From NCBI GenBank assembly GCA_963803115.1, contig CAWDLN010000008.1:744001-808000 (forward strand): a DNA stretch of 64,000 nucleotides, read 5' to 3'. This document shows, one piece after another, positions 36,325-45,462 of this stretch. A model generated the notes under the pieces. The model was not told the origin of the DNA, did no database searches, and worked only from the letters and a program-made list of their open reading frames with translations. This stretch comes from DATBGZ01 sp963803115 (lineage in GTDB: Bacteria > Actinomycetota > Actinomycetes > Mycobacteriales > Micromonosporaceae). The translations under genes and the position numbers were made by a program. Each line of letters begins with the position of its first letter. Position 1 is the first letter of the stretch.

Positions 36325-38901
36325 TCAGATCTGATCGGGCCTCCGCCGCCGCAACAGTCGCTTGTGGACGGTGTCCGCGGCAAGCACCGCAGGCACCGCC
36401 AGAAGCGCGAGCAACCACCCTTGTGCCGTTGGCCATGAGCCGCCGAGGGTGGTTGCGAGGGGCGGCAGACCGAGAAACGCTACAAGCAACATCAGCTCTA
36501 CGGCCACCGCGCCCGCGAGCAGGCGGTTTTGGCGAATGTCGACCTGAAAGGCCGTGCGTGATTCGCTTCGACATGCGTACGCGTTGGCAAGCTGCCCAAA
36601 CACGATCGCCGCGAAGGCGGTGCCGGAGGCGGTGGCCAGCAATGCTGGCCCGGGCGTGGCACCCCATCTCCAGCCGCCGGCAAGCAGAACGAGGGAGAAG
36701 GCTCCCATTGAGGTCAACACCTCCGCGGCGCCGAGGACCGCAAGCGCGCGAGTCACGACGTTGCGATCAATGAGCTGGCCGGTGCGGGCCCGACCGCGGA
36801 GCACACGCGGCCCTGGCGGCTCAGCGCCGAGGGCCAACGCGGGCAACATATCGGTCCCGATATCGAGCGCGAGCACCTGCAGCACGCCGATGGCGAGTGG
36901 GAACGCCCCGCCCGACGCGGCCCACAGTACGAACGGCGTCAGTTCGGCGACGTTGTCGGTCAGGTGATAGGTGAGGAAGCGGCGGATGTTGGCGAAAGTC
37001 GCTCGGCCCTGTTCTATTGCCGCGACGATGGTTGCGAAGTGGTCATCGAGGAGCACAAGGTCGGCCGCCTCGCGTGCGACGTCGGATCCGGTTGCTCCCA
37101 TGGCCACACCGATGTCCGCCTCGCGTAGTGCGGGTGCGTCGTTGACGCCGTCGCCAGTCATCGCGACCACGTGGCCGCGGCGTTGCAGAACGCTCGCGAT
37201 GCGCAGCTTGTCCTCTGGTGACACCCGCGCCACGACCACGCCGTCGCGGTCGAGCAGATCCCCGAGCGCGCCGTCGTCGGCGGGCAGGTCCTTGGATTCT
37301 ATGACCGGACTGCCGTCGATGAGCAGGCCCACGGCGCGGGCCACGGCGCGCGCGGTGCCGAGGTGGTCACCGGTAACCATGGCCAGCTTGATTCCAGCCT
37401 GACGGCATGCGGCGACGGCCGTCGCGACATCGGGACGGGGCGGGTCCGCCAGCCCGACGATGCCGAGGAGGACTAGTCCGCGCTCGTCCTCGTCCGCGCC
37501 GACACCGAGGCCCGGACTTCGCCGGTGGGCCACGGCAAGCACGCGAAGTCCGCGCTGAGCCATGTCGCCAGCGATGTCCACGGCACCATCGGCCGCTGAA
37601 CAACGGGCGAGGACTGCCTCGGGTGCGCCTTTGACGTACAGTGTGTCGCCGACCACTGTGGAGGTTCGCAACCGGCGTGCATCGAACGGATACCGGACGG
37701 TGTCCGGGCTGGCCGCTTCCCGAGCCGCGATCGGCACCCCTACCCGCAGCGCGAGTACGTGCAGGGCCACCTCCATCGGGTCACCCATTGGCTTGAACGC
37801 GCCGCCACGCTCGACGAGCCGTCCGGCGGAGGCGCGCACGGCCGCGTAGGCGACCTCGGCAACCGCGTCGACCGGCCCGACGACTGTGCCTGACGCGTTG
37901 TAACCCTCGCCGGTGATCGTGGCCCGGCCGGCGCCGGTCCACACCTCCACCACGGTCATCTCGTTGCGGGTGAGCGTCCCGGTCTTGTCGGTACAGATGA
38001 ACGTGACCGAGCCCAGCGTCTCCACCGACTCGAGCCGCTTGACGAGCGCATTCCGCGCGGCCATGGCCCGGGCACCCCAGGCAAGCGAAAGCGTCACTGT
38101 CGGGAGCAGCCCCTCTGGGACGAGAGCGACCGTCACGCCGATCGCGAACAGGAACCCCTGCGCGGGCGGGGCGCCCAGAAGCAGCGATATCCCGAAGAAC
38201 GCGGTGCCGACCGCCACCGCCAGCACGGCGACGACCTCGACGACTCGCTTCAGCCGCACCGCGAGCGGGCTCGGCGGCCGGTGCGTTCGGCGCGTGAGTG
38301 CCGCGATGGCGGCCAGCCTGGTGTCGATCCCGGTCGTCGTGACCTCGGCCTCCCCGGCGCCCTCGACGACGAATGTGCCGGCGTACAGGTCTTCTCCAGT
38401 GCCGGCGCGCCGAGGAACGCTTTCACCGGTTAACAGCGACTCGTCGATGGCCAGACTGGCTCCGGCGAAGAGCCGAAGGTCGGCGCTGACCCGATCGCCG
38501 GCCTCCAGGATGACCACGTCGCCCGGGACCAGGTCGGCCGCCGGCACGGTCTGCCGACTCCCGTCCCTGCGCGCGACAGCGGTCGCCGGCATCAGGTCGC
38601 GCAGCCGATCCGCGGCCCGGTCGGCGCGATGCTCCTGGACGAATGCGAACACGCCGTTGACGATGATCACAATGACGATGGCCACGGCGAGCTGTGGCAT
38701 TCCCGCCACAATCGCGAGCAGGGCGGCGACCCAGAGCAAGATCGCGAAGAAGTGGGTGAGCTGCCGGACCAGCATGCGCCAGACAGCGGGTCGTCGCTCG
38801 GCGGGCAGGGTGTTCGGTCCGATCGCTGATCGTCGGCGCGCGACCTCGATGCTGCTCAGGCCCGGGAGAGTTCCGGGTGCGGTTGTTCCGACCACTCCCA
38901 T
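36325..38901 (-). CDS. P2-type cation-transporting ATPase with Na,K-ATPase-like M5-M6
   Basis: An 858-residue P-type ATPase with about ten membrane helices. Landmarks are LTGESVP, the M4 motif VALVPEGLLPTVT, the phosphorylation site CTDKTGTLT, KGAPEAVL and the hinge TGDGVNDAPAL. M5-M6 reads NVAELTPFVLW then LALDIGTDMLPALALGAEPPGP, close to the Na,K-ATPase cation-site pattern (IDLGTDMVPA) rather than the calcium-pump NLVTDGLPA. Ion specificity is therefore open; Na+ or K+ is a reasonable suggestion. The start abuts a relic of a duplicated Usp module. A 140-bp piece of this gene is repeated at 46185. Confidence 0.88.
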   Translation of the reverse strand: MGVVGTTAPGTLPGLSSIEVARRRSAIGPNTLPAERRPAVWRMLVRQLTHFFAILLWVAALLAIVAGMPQLAVAIVIVIIVNGVFAFVQEHRADRAADRLRDLMPATAVARRDGSRQTVPAADLVPGDVVILEAGDRVSADLRLFAGASLAIDESLLTGESVPRRAGTGEDLYAGTFVVEGAGEAEVTTTGIDTRLAAIAALTRRTHRPPSPLAVRLKRVVEVVAVLAVAVGTAFFGISLLLGAPPAQGFLFAIGVTVALVPEGLLPTVTLSLAWGARAMAARNALVKRLESVETLGSVTFICTDKTGTLTRNEMTVVEVWTGAGRATITGEGYNASGTVVGPVDAVAEVAYAAVRASAGRLVERGGAFKPMGDPMEVALHVLALRVGVPIAAREAASPDTVRYPFDARRLRTSTVVGDTLYVKGAPEAVLARCSAADGAVDIAGDMAQRGLRVLAVAHRRSPGLGVGADEDERGLVLLGIVGLADPPRPDVATAVAACRQAGIKLAMVTGDHLGTARAVARAVGLLIDGSPVIESKDLPADDGALGDLLDRDGVVVARVSPEDKLRIASVLQRRGHVVAMTGDGVNDAPALREADIGVAMGATGSDVAREAADLVLLDDHFATIVAAIEQGRATFANIRRFLTYHLTDNVAELTPFVLWAASGGAFPLAIGVLQVLALDIGTDMLPALALGAEPPGPRVLRGRARTGQLIDRNVVTRALAVLGAAEVLTSMGAFSLVLLAGGWRWGATPGPALLATASGTAFAAIVFGQLANAYACRSESRTAFQVDIRQNRLLAGAVAVELMLLVAFLGLPPLATTLGGSWPTAQGWLLALLAVPAVLAADTVHKRLLRRRRPDQI

Positions 38902-38907
38902 CAACTA

Positions 38908-39170
38908 GCCCGCCGGTCCGATACGCTGCTCCAATCCTCTCGACCGGTCATCGCGGTTATCCCTTCTCGTCCTCGAGTGGCCGTGTTGGCCGAGCTTTCA
39001 TTGACCCAGGTGCACCCTACTGTCCAACGTGGCCAGACTTGACGGAACCCCTTCCGGCTCAACCGTGCGCTCACGGGTGATGCCTGGCAGGGCCGTTGGC
39101 GCCAGGCCTACAGGACGTTGGGCCTTACGTCACTGAGTGCGAAGGCCGACGATCGTGGCATGACAATGTC
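38908..39170 (-). pseudogene. Relic copy of the 95-aa gene/Usp module with the Usp gene deleted
   Basis: 38911-39050 aligns with 32901-33040 (5' end and leader of the 95-aa gene). The next bases, from about 39050, align with 33975-34100 (leader of the Usp gene). The Usp coding region between them is missing. The small gene's remnant reads MTGREDWSSVSDRRAS then stops. The Usp DosR-like box survives in altered form near 39106. Together with 39171-39394, where I see nothing, this fills the gap between the ATPase and the serine hydrolase. Confidence 0.75.
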
Positions 39171-39394
39171 GGCCGGAGGCGCAAACATGAATTCATCCGA
39201 CCGAACTGGCGGTATGCGCGTCCGGTGACCGGGCAGACCCAGAGTGCCGCGAAGCAACTCATCAAAGAGGCGCAGGATATGCAAATCCGTAACGGAAGGA
39301 TCGCAGTTTGCGCGGTCCGACCGTGGCGTTGCGGTCGCGGCGTCGTGATTCGCCGACCAGGATCGCCTCGGCGTTCTGGGTGGTCGGCGTGCGT

Positions 39395-41407
39395 TCAGAA
39401 GCCCCAGGCGACCAGGTGCCAGGACGCGAGCTGGACCGCGAGGACGGTCAAGGCTACGGCGAGGGCCGCATCGCGCGGCCGGATCCGCTGGGTCCACCAG
39501 TGCCGGAGGGCGCCGGCCACTAATAGCGCGGCGAGGCCGACAGCCAGGAGCGCCACCGCCAGCGGCAGGTGCAACGCCAGGCGCACGGGAAGCGGGAACG
39601 CCATCGAGCCGAGGAACCCGACGTCGACGAATCCGGGCATCGTCTGGATCACGGCCCCGGTCACGAGCGCGGCGAGGGCCCCGACTGCGGCGATCACGGT
39701 GGTGAGGCGGCGCCCGGTACGGCCGCTCGGCGGCGCAGCGACCGGCGACGATTGGCCAGCTCTCCGGCGTCGGCGCAACCACACAGCACTCCCGGCAACG
39801 AGCCATCCGGCCGCCACGACCACGACGACGGCGAGCAGCGTCCACTGCCAGGCGAGCGGACCGTTCGTGACCGGATTGAGGTCGATTCCGCGCCATGTCG
39901 GAGACGGCCCGCGCAGGTCGAGCGTCTCGCCGTTCTCCGCGAGAAACAGGCCGGGCTGGAACTCGGTCAACCGATGCCGCACCGGTGTCCCGTCCTCGGC
40001 GGCGTCGAAGTACGACACGCCGGACTCGACGTGGAAACGCGACGGCGGGTTCGCGGGGTTCATGGCGCCGAGCTCTCCACTGCGGTACAACTCGGGGTAT
40101 CCACCCCAGCGGGCGGACTGCTCGCTAGACGCCGGCATCCCGACGGCCGCGATCCGGTCGGCCAGGCCCGGCGGCGGCACGTATCTGCCGTCGGGCTCAA
40201 CGACGTCGGACTGGGTCGGCAGACCGAGCATGCGGACGTGATACCGGCTGTCCGGTTTGGTGACCAGGTCACGGAGGATCCCGAGAGCCAATGCCCCCTG
40301 CAGCTCGTGGTCGGACGAGTTGGTGAGCACGGCGATGCCGAGCTGCAGCTGGGGCAGCCACCACAGGTCCGACAGGAAGCCGTACCCGCCGCCGCCGTGG
40401 TTGAACAGGTCGAGGTACTGGCCTGCCCGCCAGTGCGTGCGAGCGACGCCGAGGGCATACCCGGCCGGCGCGCCTGCGTCTGGTGCCGGCACGGTGCGCA
40501 TCTCCTGTATCAGCCTGGCATCGAGCACGGCGTGTCCGTCGACGGTGCCGTCGCCAAGCTGGAATCGCAGGAACCGGGCGAGGTCAGCGGCGCTGGCCCA
40601 AAGCCCGCCGGCCGCCGTCATCGGGACGTCCACGGGCGGAGGCACCATGTCTCCGGAGTGACCCACCGCCCGGTCGGCGGTGGCGTGCACCCGGGTCCGG
40701 TCGAGGGTGCTGTGATCCATGCCCAATGGCGTGAGCAGCGAGTCGCGCACGACGACCGGGAATGGCTTGTTCGAAACCTGCTCGAGGATGTACCCGGCGA
40801 GGTCGATCCCCAGGTTCGAGTAGGCGTAGCCGGTGCCGACCGGGAACCGCAACCAGGTTTCGGAGATGCTCCCGACGTGCGCGTCGAAGTCGCCGGGCTC
40901 CGGCTCGTAATTGTTGCCGATCGGGGCCTCGTGTGTGAATCCCGCGGTGTGGCTGAGCAGCATGCGCAGCGTGATCCGCTGCTCAGGGTGAGCCTCGAAG
41001 GCGCTGTGGACCGTGAAGCCCGGCAGGTAGGTCGCGATTGGAACGTCGAGGTCGAGCCGTCCTGATTGGACGGCCTGCATCACGGCCGTGGCGGTGAAGA
41101 CCTTCGACATCGACTGGACACTGAAGATGGTGTCGACGGTGACCGGCGTACGCCCGTCGCTGTCTGTGGAGCCGAACCCCTGCTGCCACACAACACCGTC
41201 GCCGTCGACCAGCGCCAAAGCCAGACCGGGTATGTGCTCCTGTTCCATGAGCTCGGGGATCCTAGCCTGGTAGCTCGCGATTACCTCGGCGACGCCGTCT
41301 CGTTGGGCAGTCGGCGCCGCAGCGGCGACCGCACCGCCCGAGGTCGTTATGAGGAGGATTCCGACCGCGGCGATTACCGTCGCACGGACCCGTCTGCGCG
41401 TGGCCAT
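39395..41407 (-). CDS. Secreted serine hydrolase (beta-lactamase family) with C-terminal membrane region
   Basis: A 670-residue protein. Residues 1-32 form a signal peptide (VRATVIAAVGILLITTSGGAVAAAA). The serine hydrolase domain (~40-370) has SxxK as SMSK, YxN as YSNLG and a late HxG-like segment NHGGGGYGF. A central beta domain follows and then about four C-terminal hydrophobic helices (from WTLLAVVVVVAAGWLVAGSAV onward). ATG 41407 is chosen because the signal peptide begins there. Relatives include Pab87-type peptidases and esterases; the substrate is unknown. The site at 41505 lies 98 bp upstream. Confidence 0.87.
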   Translation of the reverse strand: MATRRRVRATVIAAVGILLITTSGGAVAAAAPTAQRDGVAEVIASYQARIPELMEQEHIPGLALALVDGDGVVWQQGFGSTDSDGRTPVTVDTIFSVQSMSKVFTATAVMQAVQSGRLDLDVPIATYLPGFTVHSAFEAHPEQRITLRMLLSHTAGFTHEAPIGNNYEPEPGDFDAHVGSISETWLRFPVGTGYAYSNLGIDLAGYILEQVSNKPFPVVVRDSLLTPLGMDHSTLDRTRVHATADRAVGHSGDMVPPPVDVPMTAAGGLWASAADLARFLRFQLGDGTVDGHAVLDARLIQEMRTVPAPDAGAPAGYALGVARTHWRAGQYLDLFNHGGGGYGFLSDLWWLPQLQLGIAVLTNSSDHELQGALALGILRDLVTKPDSRYHVRMLGLPTQSDVVEPDGRYVPPPGLADRIAAVGMPASSEQSARWGGYPELYRSGELGAMNPANPPSRFHVESGVSYFDAAEDGTPVRHRLTEFQPGLFLAENGETLDLRGPSPTWRGIDLNPVTNGPLAWQWTLLAVVVVVAAGWLVAGSAVWLRRRRRAGQSSPVAAPPSGRTGRRLTTVIAAVGALAALVTGAVIQTMPGFVDVGFLGSMAFPLPVRLALHLPLAVALLAVGLAALLVAGALRHWWTQRIRPRDAALAVALTVLAVQLASWHLVAWGF

Positions 41408-41504
41408 GGCCACCTCCGAACCAGCTGGATCGCCTGCGGGAACCACTTCCAGCACCAGGGGCGACCGCTACCAGAACGCTCGCGCCTCGGTGGGCGCGTG
41501 GCCA

Positions 41505-41518
41505 GGGCACTTGGTCCC
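41505..41518. promoter_or_regulatory. DosR-like site upstream of serine hydrolase
   Basis: GGGCACTTGGTCCC, reverse strand GGGACCAAGTGCCC, has intact GGGAC and CCC ends with two mismatches inside the core. Confidence 0.45.
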
Positions 41519-41717
41519 ACGCCAAGGCCCGAACGGTCCACCTTTCCGGGCCCGATATGATCCGCGCCGCCGACAAGGAGCGAACTCCCCGGCGGGTAAG
41601 CTTTGCGCCGGTTGGTGGGCTTGAGTGGTGACCGGCCCGACACCAATAAGTCCTATGTGGACATATCGGATATCGTCGAGCACGGCTCGGCACCGGAATC
41701 CTTTGAGGCCACAGCAA

Positions 41718-41752
41718 TCCGCCAAAGTCCCGTGCGAAGGGTCCTTCGTCCC
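41718..41752. promoter_or_regulatory. Paired DosR-like sites upstream of ATPase-TrkA operon
   Basis: TCCGCCAAAGTCCC (41718-41731; reverse strand GGGACTTTGGCGGA) and GGGTCCTTCGTCCC (41739-41752) start 21 bp apart. They lie about 230-265 bp upstream of GTG 41984, so a long leader or a nearer second promoter would be needed. Confidence 0.45.
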
Positions 41753-41983
41753 TGACGGCGCGCTCTCGTGTTGGCGCATGCTGACACTGCGGCACCCGCC
41801 AACGTCGAGGCGGCGACTGCGGATGGTTGAGTGGGATACGGTGACGAGGCCAGTCTCGAGACCCCACCGTCGTGACGACGGGATATCGCCACCGCGAATC
41901 GATTGGTCCCCCGCGTCGGCGGGTGTCGCCGTCATGGGTGAAGCTTGTGAGTCGCGGACGGTGGTGTGCCAAGGAGGTGGGGT

Positions 41984-44806
41984 GTGACCATCCCGACGAC
42001 CCGTGAGGGCCCGTCGAGGCCGCCGCCCGACACCGGTTCATGCGACGAGACGGGGCCACCGAGCAATGCCGTGACGGAGGTGCCGGCTCTCCGTGTCTTC
42101 GAGGTGCTTGGTTCGTCGCCGAGAGGTCTGACGTCGGCCGATGCAGTCGCGCGGCAAGCCAGCACCGGGCCGAACGAACTTCCTCGGCCCCAACCGCGAC
42201 GGGTGTGGCGTCGATTCCTGGCGCAGTTCACCGACCTGTTCGCGGTGGTCCTCTTGGTCGCTGCTGGGATCACGATGCTTGCCTATCTGCTGGGCTCCCC
42301 GCGAGATGTGGGCAACCTCGAGCTCGCCCTGGCGATTCTCGCCGTGGTGCTGCTCAACGCGGTGATCGGTTTCGCCCAGGAGTACTCGGCCGAGCGGACC
42401 GCCGAGGCGTTGCAGGCCATGGTGCCGCGCACCTGCCGCGTACTGCGCGACGGCGACCGTCGCGAGGTTCCGGTGCGTGATCTGGTCTCCGGCGATCTCG
42501 TCGTGCTGGAGGCCGGCGACGCCGTCCCGGCCGACGCCCGCGTCGTCGAGGCGCACGACCTCGCCGTTAACAACGCGGCGCTCACGGGGGAAAGTGAGCC
42601 GGTAATCCGTACCCCGGAAGGCGTGAACGCCCCGGCAGCCCGCCTGCACTCTCGAAACTGCGTACTCATGGGCACCACCGTGGCTGCGGGATCCGGCAAG
42701 GTTCTCGTCTTCGCCACTGGAGCGTCGACCGAGTTCGGACGCATCTGCAAGCTGGCGCACGACGCCCCGCAGCCGCGCACCCCGTTGCAGCGGCAGGTCG
42801 CGTCAATGGCCCGGTGGGTCGCCGCGGTTGCCTTGACGATCGGCGCGGCGATGTTTCTGGTCCGGGTGCCCACAGACGTACCCCTGATCGCGTCGTTCGT
42901 CTTTGCGCTCGGCGTGATGGTCGCCCTGGTACCGGAGGGGCTGCCAGCGACGCTGTCCGTGTCGCTGGCCATTGGCGTACGGCGGATGGCGCGTCGGCAG
43001 GCCCTGGTCAAGCGGCTGCTCGCCGTCGAGGCACTCGGCTCCACAACCGTCATCTGCACCGACAAGACTGGCACCCTCACCAAGGCGGAGATGACAGTAA
43101 CCCAGATATGGGCCGGCGGCACGAACAACGCCGTTACGGGCGTCGGGTACGCGCCGATCGGCGAGGTTGCCAATTCGCAGGCCGTTCGGAACCTCCTGCG
43201 CACTGCGGCTCTGTGCGCCAATGCTCGGCTGGTTCCGCCAGCCGGGACCGAGGGGTGGCGTGTGTTGGGTGACACCACCGAGGGCGCGTTGGTGGTGGCC
43301 GCCACAAAGGCGGGACTGGACGTCGCCATGGAGGAGGCCGTGACCCCCCGGGTGACCGAGTTCCCTTTCGACTCCGCACGCAGACTGATGAGCACCGTTC
43401 ATCGCGTCGACGATGGCTACGCCTGCTACATCAAGGGCGCGCCCCAAGAGCTACTCCGTCGCAGTGTCGACACGGCCTGGGCGGGTCGGCTCACCGACGA
43501 GCTGCGCGAGCAGATAACAAAGGAACAGGACGCCATGGCGGCTCAGGGGCTACGCGTCCTGGCAGTCGCGTGCCGGAAGTCGCCCGGACCGCGTCCGCCG
43601 CAAGACCTGGCCGAGACCGGGCTGACGCTGCTGGGATTGGTCGGCATGGTCGATCCGCCGCGCCCAGATGTCGCTGCGGCGGTACAAGCCTGCCGGCGAG
43701 CGGGGATCCGAATCATCATGGTCACCGGTGATCACCCGTTGACCGCCGAGGCTGTCGCCCGACGCGTCGGCATTGTCACGGACAATCCTATCGTCGTGAC
43801 TGGCTCCACTGTGGACGGCCTGACTGACGAAGCGCTCGAGGCGGCGTTGAGTTCGCCCGGCCAACTTCTGTTCTGCCGGGTCAGCCCAGAGCACAAGATG
43901 CGGGTGGTCGTTTCCCTGAAACGCATCGGCGAGATCGTCGCCGTCACCGGTGACGGAGCAAACGACGCACCGGCACTCAAACGAGCCGACATCGGCGTCG
44001 CGATGGGCGCCTCGGGAACCGACGTCGCCCGGGAGGCGGCCGACATGGTGCTGCTGGACGACTCGTTCGCTTCAGTCGCCGCCGCCGTCCAGCTGGGCCG
44101 CTCGGTTTATCAGAACATCCGCAAGTTCCTGACCTACCTGTTCAGCCACAACATCGCCGAGCTGACCCCGATTCTCGTGGCCACGTTCGTGGGCTTCCCC
44201 CTCGTACCGTTGCTGGCCGTACAGGTCCTCGCCATCGACCTCGGATCGGATGTGCTGCCCGCACTGGCACTAGGGGCAGAGCCGCCAGAGCCCGACGTCA
44301 TGGAACGGCCACCACGCAACCAGCGGGAGCGGCTTCTCTCCTCCGCAGTCGTGGGCCGGTTCCTCTTCCTCGGCGCGATCCAGTCGGTTGGTGTATGTGT
44401 CGTCTTCTTCTGGCACATCCACACCGCCGGCATTCCCTTCGACGCCTTCACCGCCGATAACCCGGTCTACCGCGAGGCCATCACGATGGTCCAAGCTGGC
44501 ATCGTCGTCAGCCAGTTCTTCAACGCCCTCGCCGTCCGCACTGACCGCGAGAGCATCTTCCGTGTGGGGCTGGCGTCGAATCCACGGCTGCTTGCCGCCG
44601 GCGGACTCGGCCTGATACTCATGGCGGCCATCAGTTACCTGCCCCCGCTGCAGGGGGTGTTCCACACGGCACCGCTGACCGCTGCCGACTGGGCCATCCT
44701 GGTCGCGTTCGGCGTACTACTGCTCGCGGCCGAGGAAGCTCGTAAATACTTGCTGCGCAGTCGCCGCGTCCGCGCGCAAGACTGGAAGAAGGTGCTCCCC
44801 GCATGA
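41984..44806 (+). CDS. P2-type cation-transporting ATPase with Na,K-ATPase-like M5-M6 (operon with two TrkA proteins)
   Basis: A 940-residue P-type ATPase. It has LTGESEPV, M4 VALVPEGLPATLSVSL, CTDKTGTLT, KGAPQELL and TGDGANDAPAL. M5-M6 reads NIAELTPILVA then LAIDLGSDVLPALALGAEPPEPDVM, followed by ERPPRNQRERL. This parallels the Na,K-ATPase sequence IDLGTDMVPA and its following acidic and PRN segment. GTG 41984 follows AAGGAGG by 6 bases and is preferred over GTG 41966. The stop overlaps the first TrkA start by 4 bp. Coupling to two K+/nucleotide-sensing RCK proteins suggests monovalent cation transport, which is inference. Confidence 0.9.
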   Translation: MTIPTTREGPSRPPPDTGSCDETGPPSNAVTEVPALRVFEVLGSSPRGLTSADAVARQASTGPNELPRPQPRRVWRRFLAQFTDLFAVVLLVAAGITMLAYLLGSPRDVGNLELALAILAVVLLNAVIGFAQEYSAERTAEALQAMVPRTCRVLRDGDRREVPVRDLVSGDLVVLEAGDAVPADARVVEAHDLAVNNAALTGESEPVIRTPEGVNAPAARLHSRNCVLMGTTVAAGSGKVLVFATGASTEFGRICKLAHDAPQPRTPLQRQVASMARWVAAVALTIGAAMFLVRVPTDVPLIASFVFALGVMVALVPEGLPATLSVSLAIGVRRMARRQALVKRLLAVEALGSTTVICTDKTGTLTKAEMTVTQIWAGGTNNAVTGVGYAPIGEVANSQAVRNLLRTAALCANARLVPPAGTEGWRVLGDTTEGALVVAATKAGLDVAMEEAVTPRVTEFPFDSARRLMSTVHRVDDGYACYIKGAPQELLRRSVDTAWAGRLTDELREQITKEQDAMAAQGLRVLAVACRKSPGPRPPQDLAETGLTLLGLVGMVDPPRPDVAAAVQACRRAGIRIIMVTGDHPLTAEAVARRVGIVTDNPIVVTGSTVDGLTDEALEAALSSPGQLLFCRVSPEHKMRVVVSLKRIGEIVAVTGDGANDAPALKRADIGVAMGASGTDVAREAADMVLLDDSFASVAAAVQLGRSVYQNIRKFLTYLFSHNIAELTPILVATFVGFPLVPLLAVQVLAIDLGSDVLPALALGAEPPEPDVMERPPRNQRERLLSSAVVGRFLFLGAIQSVGVCVVFFWHIHTAGIPFDAFTADNPVYREAITMVQAGIVVSQFFNALAVRTDRESIFRVGLASNPRLLAAGGLGLILMAAISYLPPLQGVFHTAPLTAADWAILVAFGVLLLAAEEARKYLLRSRRVRAQDWKKVLPA

Positions 44807-45462
44807 GAATTGTGATGATCGGCTGCGGCCGAGTAGGTTCGGCTCTGGCCGCCCAGCTCGCCGCCGAGCACCACGAGGTATCCGTAATCGACAGGAACCC
44901 GAAGGCCCGGCGGCTGCTGCCGGCAGCGTTCGAGGGCGAGTTCCTGGTCGGCAACGGCTACAGCCGCCGCGTGCTGATCAGCGCCGGTATCGACCGGGCC
45001 GACGCGCTCATCGCGGTCACCTCGGGCGATAACAGCAACATCGTCTCGGCCCGGACCGCCAAGGAGGTCTACCGGGTGCCGATCGTCATCGCCCGCATCT
45101 ACGACCCCCGGCGTGCCGACATCTACCGCGAGCTCGGCATCCCTACCGTGGCCAGCGTGCGGTGGACGGTAACGCGCATCTACCAGATGCTCTTGCACCG
45201 CCATCTCGCCCCGGAGCACACATTCGGCAATGGAGAGACACTCCTGGTCCGGTCGGAGCTCCCGTCCTATCTCACCGGCCGGGCCTTCGCCGAGCTGGAG
45301 GTCGACGGCGCCATCAGGGTAGTTGAGGTCACCCGCGGGGGCCGTTCGTTGCTTCCGGTCCACGGTGGGGTGGCCGAGGCCCAGGACGTGGTCTCGTTCC
45401 TGGTGACTGCCGGCGCGCTCGGGCGGCTGCGCGCCTTCCTCGACAAGGAGTTGGGCACGTGA
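44803..45462 (+). CDS. TrkA/RCK family protein (first of pair)
   Basis: A 219-residue cytoplasmic regulator with an N-terminal Rossmann domain (MRIVMIGCGRVGSALAAQLA; the acidic ribose ligand in VSVIDRN) and a C-terminal TrkA-C domain (~140-215). Such proteins bind NAD(H), ATP or ADP and gate K+ channels or transporters. It overlaps the ATPase stop and the second trkA start by 4 bp each. No TrkH/KtrB channel gene is nearby. Layout resembles mycobacterial CeoB/CeoC. Confidence 0.88.
   Translation: MRIVMIGCGRVGSALAAQLAAEHHEVSVIDRNPKARRLLPAAFEGEFLVGNGYSRRVLISAGIDRADALIAVTSGDNSNIVSARTAKEVYRVPIVIARIYDPRRADIYRELGIPTVASVRWTVTRIYQMLLHRHLAPEHTFGNGETLLVRSELPSYLTGRAFAELEVDGAIRVVEVTRGGRSLLPVHGGVAEAQDVVSFLVTAGALGRLRAFLDKELGT

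Larger units (their letters stand above)
41408..41983. other. Divergent intergenic region with three DosR-like sites
   Basis: This 576-bp gap separates the serine hydrolase from the ATPase-TrkA operon. No frame in it resembles a protein family. It holds the sites at 41505, 41718 and 41739, and the AAGGAGG at 41971-41977 that serves the ATPase. Confidence 0.6.

Noticed and set aside
36325..38901. Calcium-transporting ATPase (CtpF-like) annotation
   Set aside because: M6 reads DIGTDMLPA, like Na,K-ATPase, not NLVTDGLPA of calcium pumps, so I left the ion open.
39569..41065. A 498-codon plus-strand frame
   Set aside because: It is antisense to the secreted serine hydrolase, which has a signal peptide and an intact active site. 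Long antisense frames are common at this GC content.
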